Source: Flammeovirgaceae bacterium
Lineage (GTDB): Bacteria > Bacteroidota > Bacteroidia > Cytophagales > Cyclobacteriaceae
Length of the DNA: 7,692 nucleotides
Direction of reading: 5' to 3'
NCBI GenBank assembly: GCA_947457025.1
Contig: CANGUI010000080.1
Span: 1 to 7,692 of the forward strand
Below are positions 6,208 through 7,692 of the stretch, one piece after another (position 1 is the stretch's first letter; each line of letters opens with the position of its first letter). Under the pieces are notes generated by a model. That model did not search any database, was not told the origin of the DNA, and worked only from the letters and a program-made list of their open reading frames with translations. The translations under genes were made by a program, and so were the position numbers.

Positions 6208-6239
6208 GCAAAAGTAGGTATTTGGCAAACAAAAAGCAA
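6208..6239 (-). promoter_or_regulatory. promoter of the initiator tRNA gene
   Basis: On the minus strand, TTG (6239-6237) is followed after 20 bp by TACTTTTGC (6216-6208), the Bacteroidota -33/-7 pattern. The -7 box is identical, base for base, to that of the operon promoter at 2118-2110. Transcription would start near 6201, leaving about a 60-nt leader for RNase P to remove. Confidence 0.7.
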
Positions 6240-6328
6240 CCACTTCGGCTCTTTTCGATGGAATGGATTCAGGGGTAAGGATTTCCGGCCGTTTTCATAC
6301 TACATCAACCGCACGTATCTTGCGGGTT

Positions 6329-7354
6329 ATGATAGCTGATTTGCGCAGCGACACCGTTACCCAGCCTACACCGGATATGAAACACGCCATGTGGGCCGCA
6401 CCACTGGGCGATGATGTTTTTGGCGAAGACCCGACAGTAAAAAAGCTGGAAGAGAAATGTGCCGATCTGTTGGGGATGGAGGCTGCCGTATTCTGTCCCT
6501 CCGGAACCATGACCAATCAGATCGGTATCAACGTGCTCACCCAGCCTTACCAGGAGGTTATTTGTTACAAAGGGGCCCACATCTATAAGTATGAGGGGGG
6601 TGGACTGGCGGGGACGAGTGGGGTGAGCGTCCGCCTGCTGGAGGGAGACCGTGGCCGCCTCCGCGTTAGCGAAATCGAACCGAACATTAATAATCCAAAA
6701 GATGCTCATCAGCCATTGACGACTGTGGTGGCACTTGAAAATACCGTTGTACGCGAGGCCGGGAGCTTTTATTCGCTCGATCAGATTGCGGCCGTAAGTG
6801 GTTTTGCCCGAAGCCGCGGCCTGCATCTGCATCTGGACGGTGCCCGCCTTTTTAATGCGCTGGCCGAGACGGGCGATGACCCGCAGGCCTACGGTCAGCA
6901 TTTTGATACAATTTCAATCTGTCTTTCGAAGGGCCTCGGTGCACCCGTGGGTTCCGTTTTGGTTTGCCGCAAGGAACTGGAACCCGCCGTTCGGAGGATG
7001 CGTAAAGTGCTGGGCGGCGGCATGCGTCAAGCCGGGATGCTGGCCGCGGCGGGAATCTACGCGTTGGATCACCATGTGGCGCGTTTGCGGGAAGACCACT
7101 ACCGGGCCCAACAACTGGCCCAAATCCTTGCCGCACAGCGGTGGGTAAAATCCATCATGCCGGTAGATACCAACATTATCATTTTTGAACTCGTCCCTTC
7201 GGTAACACCGCAACAGTTCCTTGCTGCCCTGGAAAGCCATCAGGTAAAAGCATTGGCATTCGGCCCCACGCAAATACGCATGGTCACGCACCTCGATTTC
7301 ACGGATGCCATGCTCACCCGCGCAACAGAGATAATCAAAAAACTTTCTTTTTGA
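6329..7354 (+). CDS. ltaE: low-specificity L-threonine aldolase (PLP-dependent)
   Basis: A 341-residue cytosolic enzyme of the beta-eliminating lyase superfamily (fold type I), which cleaves L-threonine or L-allo-threonine to glycine and acetaldehyde. Conserved blocks in order: DLRSDTVTQPT (4-14), GDDVFGEDPTV (27-37), CPSGTMTNQI (56-65), the cofactor-stacking His84 in KGAHIYKYEGGG, HLDGARLFNA (168-177; Asp170 and Arg173 in the PLP site), CLSKGLGAPVGS with the Schiff-base Lys201, and GGGMRQAG. The extended GMRQAG...AAAGIYALDHHV segment is typical of Bacteroidota members. After ENT (137-139) it reads VVREAGSFY, where many relatives have HN or SN and a Gly-rich run, a modest divergence. I choose ATG at 6329 rather than 6263, as MIADLRSDTVT is the normal family N-terminus. 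It is divergent from the tRNA gene and its stop overlaps the next start. Confidence 0.95.
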   Translation: MIADLRSDTVTQPTPDMKHAMWAAPLGDDVFGEDPTVKKLEEKCADLLGMEAAVFCPSGTMTNQIGINVLTQPYQEVICYKGAHIYKYEGGGLAGTSGVSVRLLEGDRGRLRVSEIEPNINNPKDAHQPLTTVVALENTVVREAGSFYSLDQIAAVSGFARSRGLHLHLDGARLFNALAETGDDPQAYGQHFDTISICLSKGLGAPVGSVLVCRKELEPAVRRMRKVLGGGMRQAGMLAAAGIYALDHHVARLREDHYRAQQLAQILAAQRWVKSIMPVDTNIIIFELVPSVTPQQFLAALESHQVKALAFGPTQIRMVTHLDFTDAMLTRATEIIKKLSF

Positions 7355-7692
7355 TGGACGAGCTGGAAAAATCGATGCCCGAGGCCGAAGCACTCATTGA
7401 GGCCGAACAAAATACTGCGCCTAAACGCCATAACGAGAACTGCCTGAACTGCGGCACCCCGCTCACCGATGTCTTTTGTTCCCATTGCGGTCAGAAAGAT
7501 CTGCCCAGGCGGCAAACGTTGCGCGAGTTGTTCGATAATTTCATCTCTTCGTTCTGGAGTTATGAAGGCAAATTCTTTCGCACGACCAAGTACCTGATCA
7601 CCAAGCCTGGTTTCCTGGCCAAGGAATACAATGAAGGAAAGCGCGAAAGCTACTACCACCCGGCCCGGATGTACGTGTTTATCAGTTTTGTC
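7354..7692 (+). CDS. DUF3667 domain-containing protein, N-terminal part
   Basis: The frame runs off the right edge after 113 residues. A zinc-ribbon-like motif CLNCG (Cys30, Cys33) and FCSHCGQ (Cys42, Cys45) is followed by RQTLRELFDNFISSFWSYEGKF, TTKYLITKPGFLAKEY, then GKRESYYHPARMYVFISF. This order (two CxxC, then PG..a.ey..GKR..Y..P.rmY) is that of DUF3667, a Bacteroidota membrane-associated family without an assigned function; the membrane segments would begin near the edge. The ATG at 7354 shares its A with the TGA of the threonine aldolase gene (TGATG), implying coupled translation and one operon. The first 25 residues are acidic. The start is fixed by the overlap; the next Met is at residue 8. 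Confidence 0.85.
   Translation, partial: MDELEKSMPEAEALIEAEQNTAPKRHNENCLNCGTPLTDVFCSHCGQKDLPRRQTLRELFDNFISSFWSYEGKFFRTTKYLITKPGFLAKEYNEGKRESYYHPARMYVFISFV

Noticed and set aside
6305..6901. 198-residue minus-strand ORF opposite the threonine aldolase gene
   Set aside because: Fully antisense to a strongly conserved enzyme; the open frame follows from its codon use.

Overview
The window looks like ordinary chromosomal DNA from a Bacteroidota bacterium, probably from the Cytophagales/Chitinophagales side of the phylum (inference). The signs are two good matches to the phylum's own promoter (TTG, 19-20 bp, then TAnnTTTG); a DUF3667 gene; a Bacteroidota-type low-specificity threonine aldolase; a tRNA gene with no encoded CCA; and few Shine-Dalgarno sequences. 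I see no insertion sequence, phage gene, CRISPR array, integrase or origin.

Layout. Positions 2-184 (+) are the C-terminal tail of a two-helix membrane protein, unidentified. Convergent to it is a minus-strand block. Read 5' to 3' on that strand it has an AraC-family regulator (3166-2252), then a three-gene run with its own promoter at 2140-2110. The run encodes an F420:NADP-oxidoreductase-like NADP-binding protein (2072-1416), a SnoaL/NTF2-like protein (1416-964, overlapping by one base as TAATG) and a short-chain dehydrogenase (953-264). The annotated starts of all three genes are shorter than the longest possible ORFs. Upstream, also on the minus strand, are a 54-residue basic small protein with a strong ribosome binding site (3979-3815) and a DUF5655 zinc-finger-like protein (3781-3314), probably cotranscribed.

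The plus strand then carries a secreted, probably outer-membrane beta-barrel protein (4279-5040). After it comes a broken TPR/SEC-C-associated type gene (5145-6018), whose single reading frame is interrupted by one nonsense codon and three one-base indels. A bidirectional terminator (6039-6064) separates it from an initiator tRNA-Met gene on the minus strand (6141-6069), which has its own promoter at 6239-6208. Divergent from the tRNA is an L-threonine aldolase gene (6329-7354). Its stop overlaps the start of a DUF3667 membrane protein gene (TGATG) that runs off the right edge.

The most coherent functional unit is the AraC regulator plus the NADP-binding/SnoaL/SDR operon, which looks like a small inducible redox or detoxification module; substrate and inducer cannot be read from sequence. 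The most informative oddity is the fresh pseudogene, whose ancestral frame can be restored with four single-base changes. I did not find convincing evidence for a previously undescribed system.
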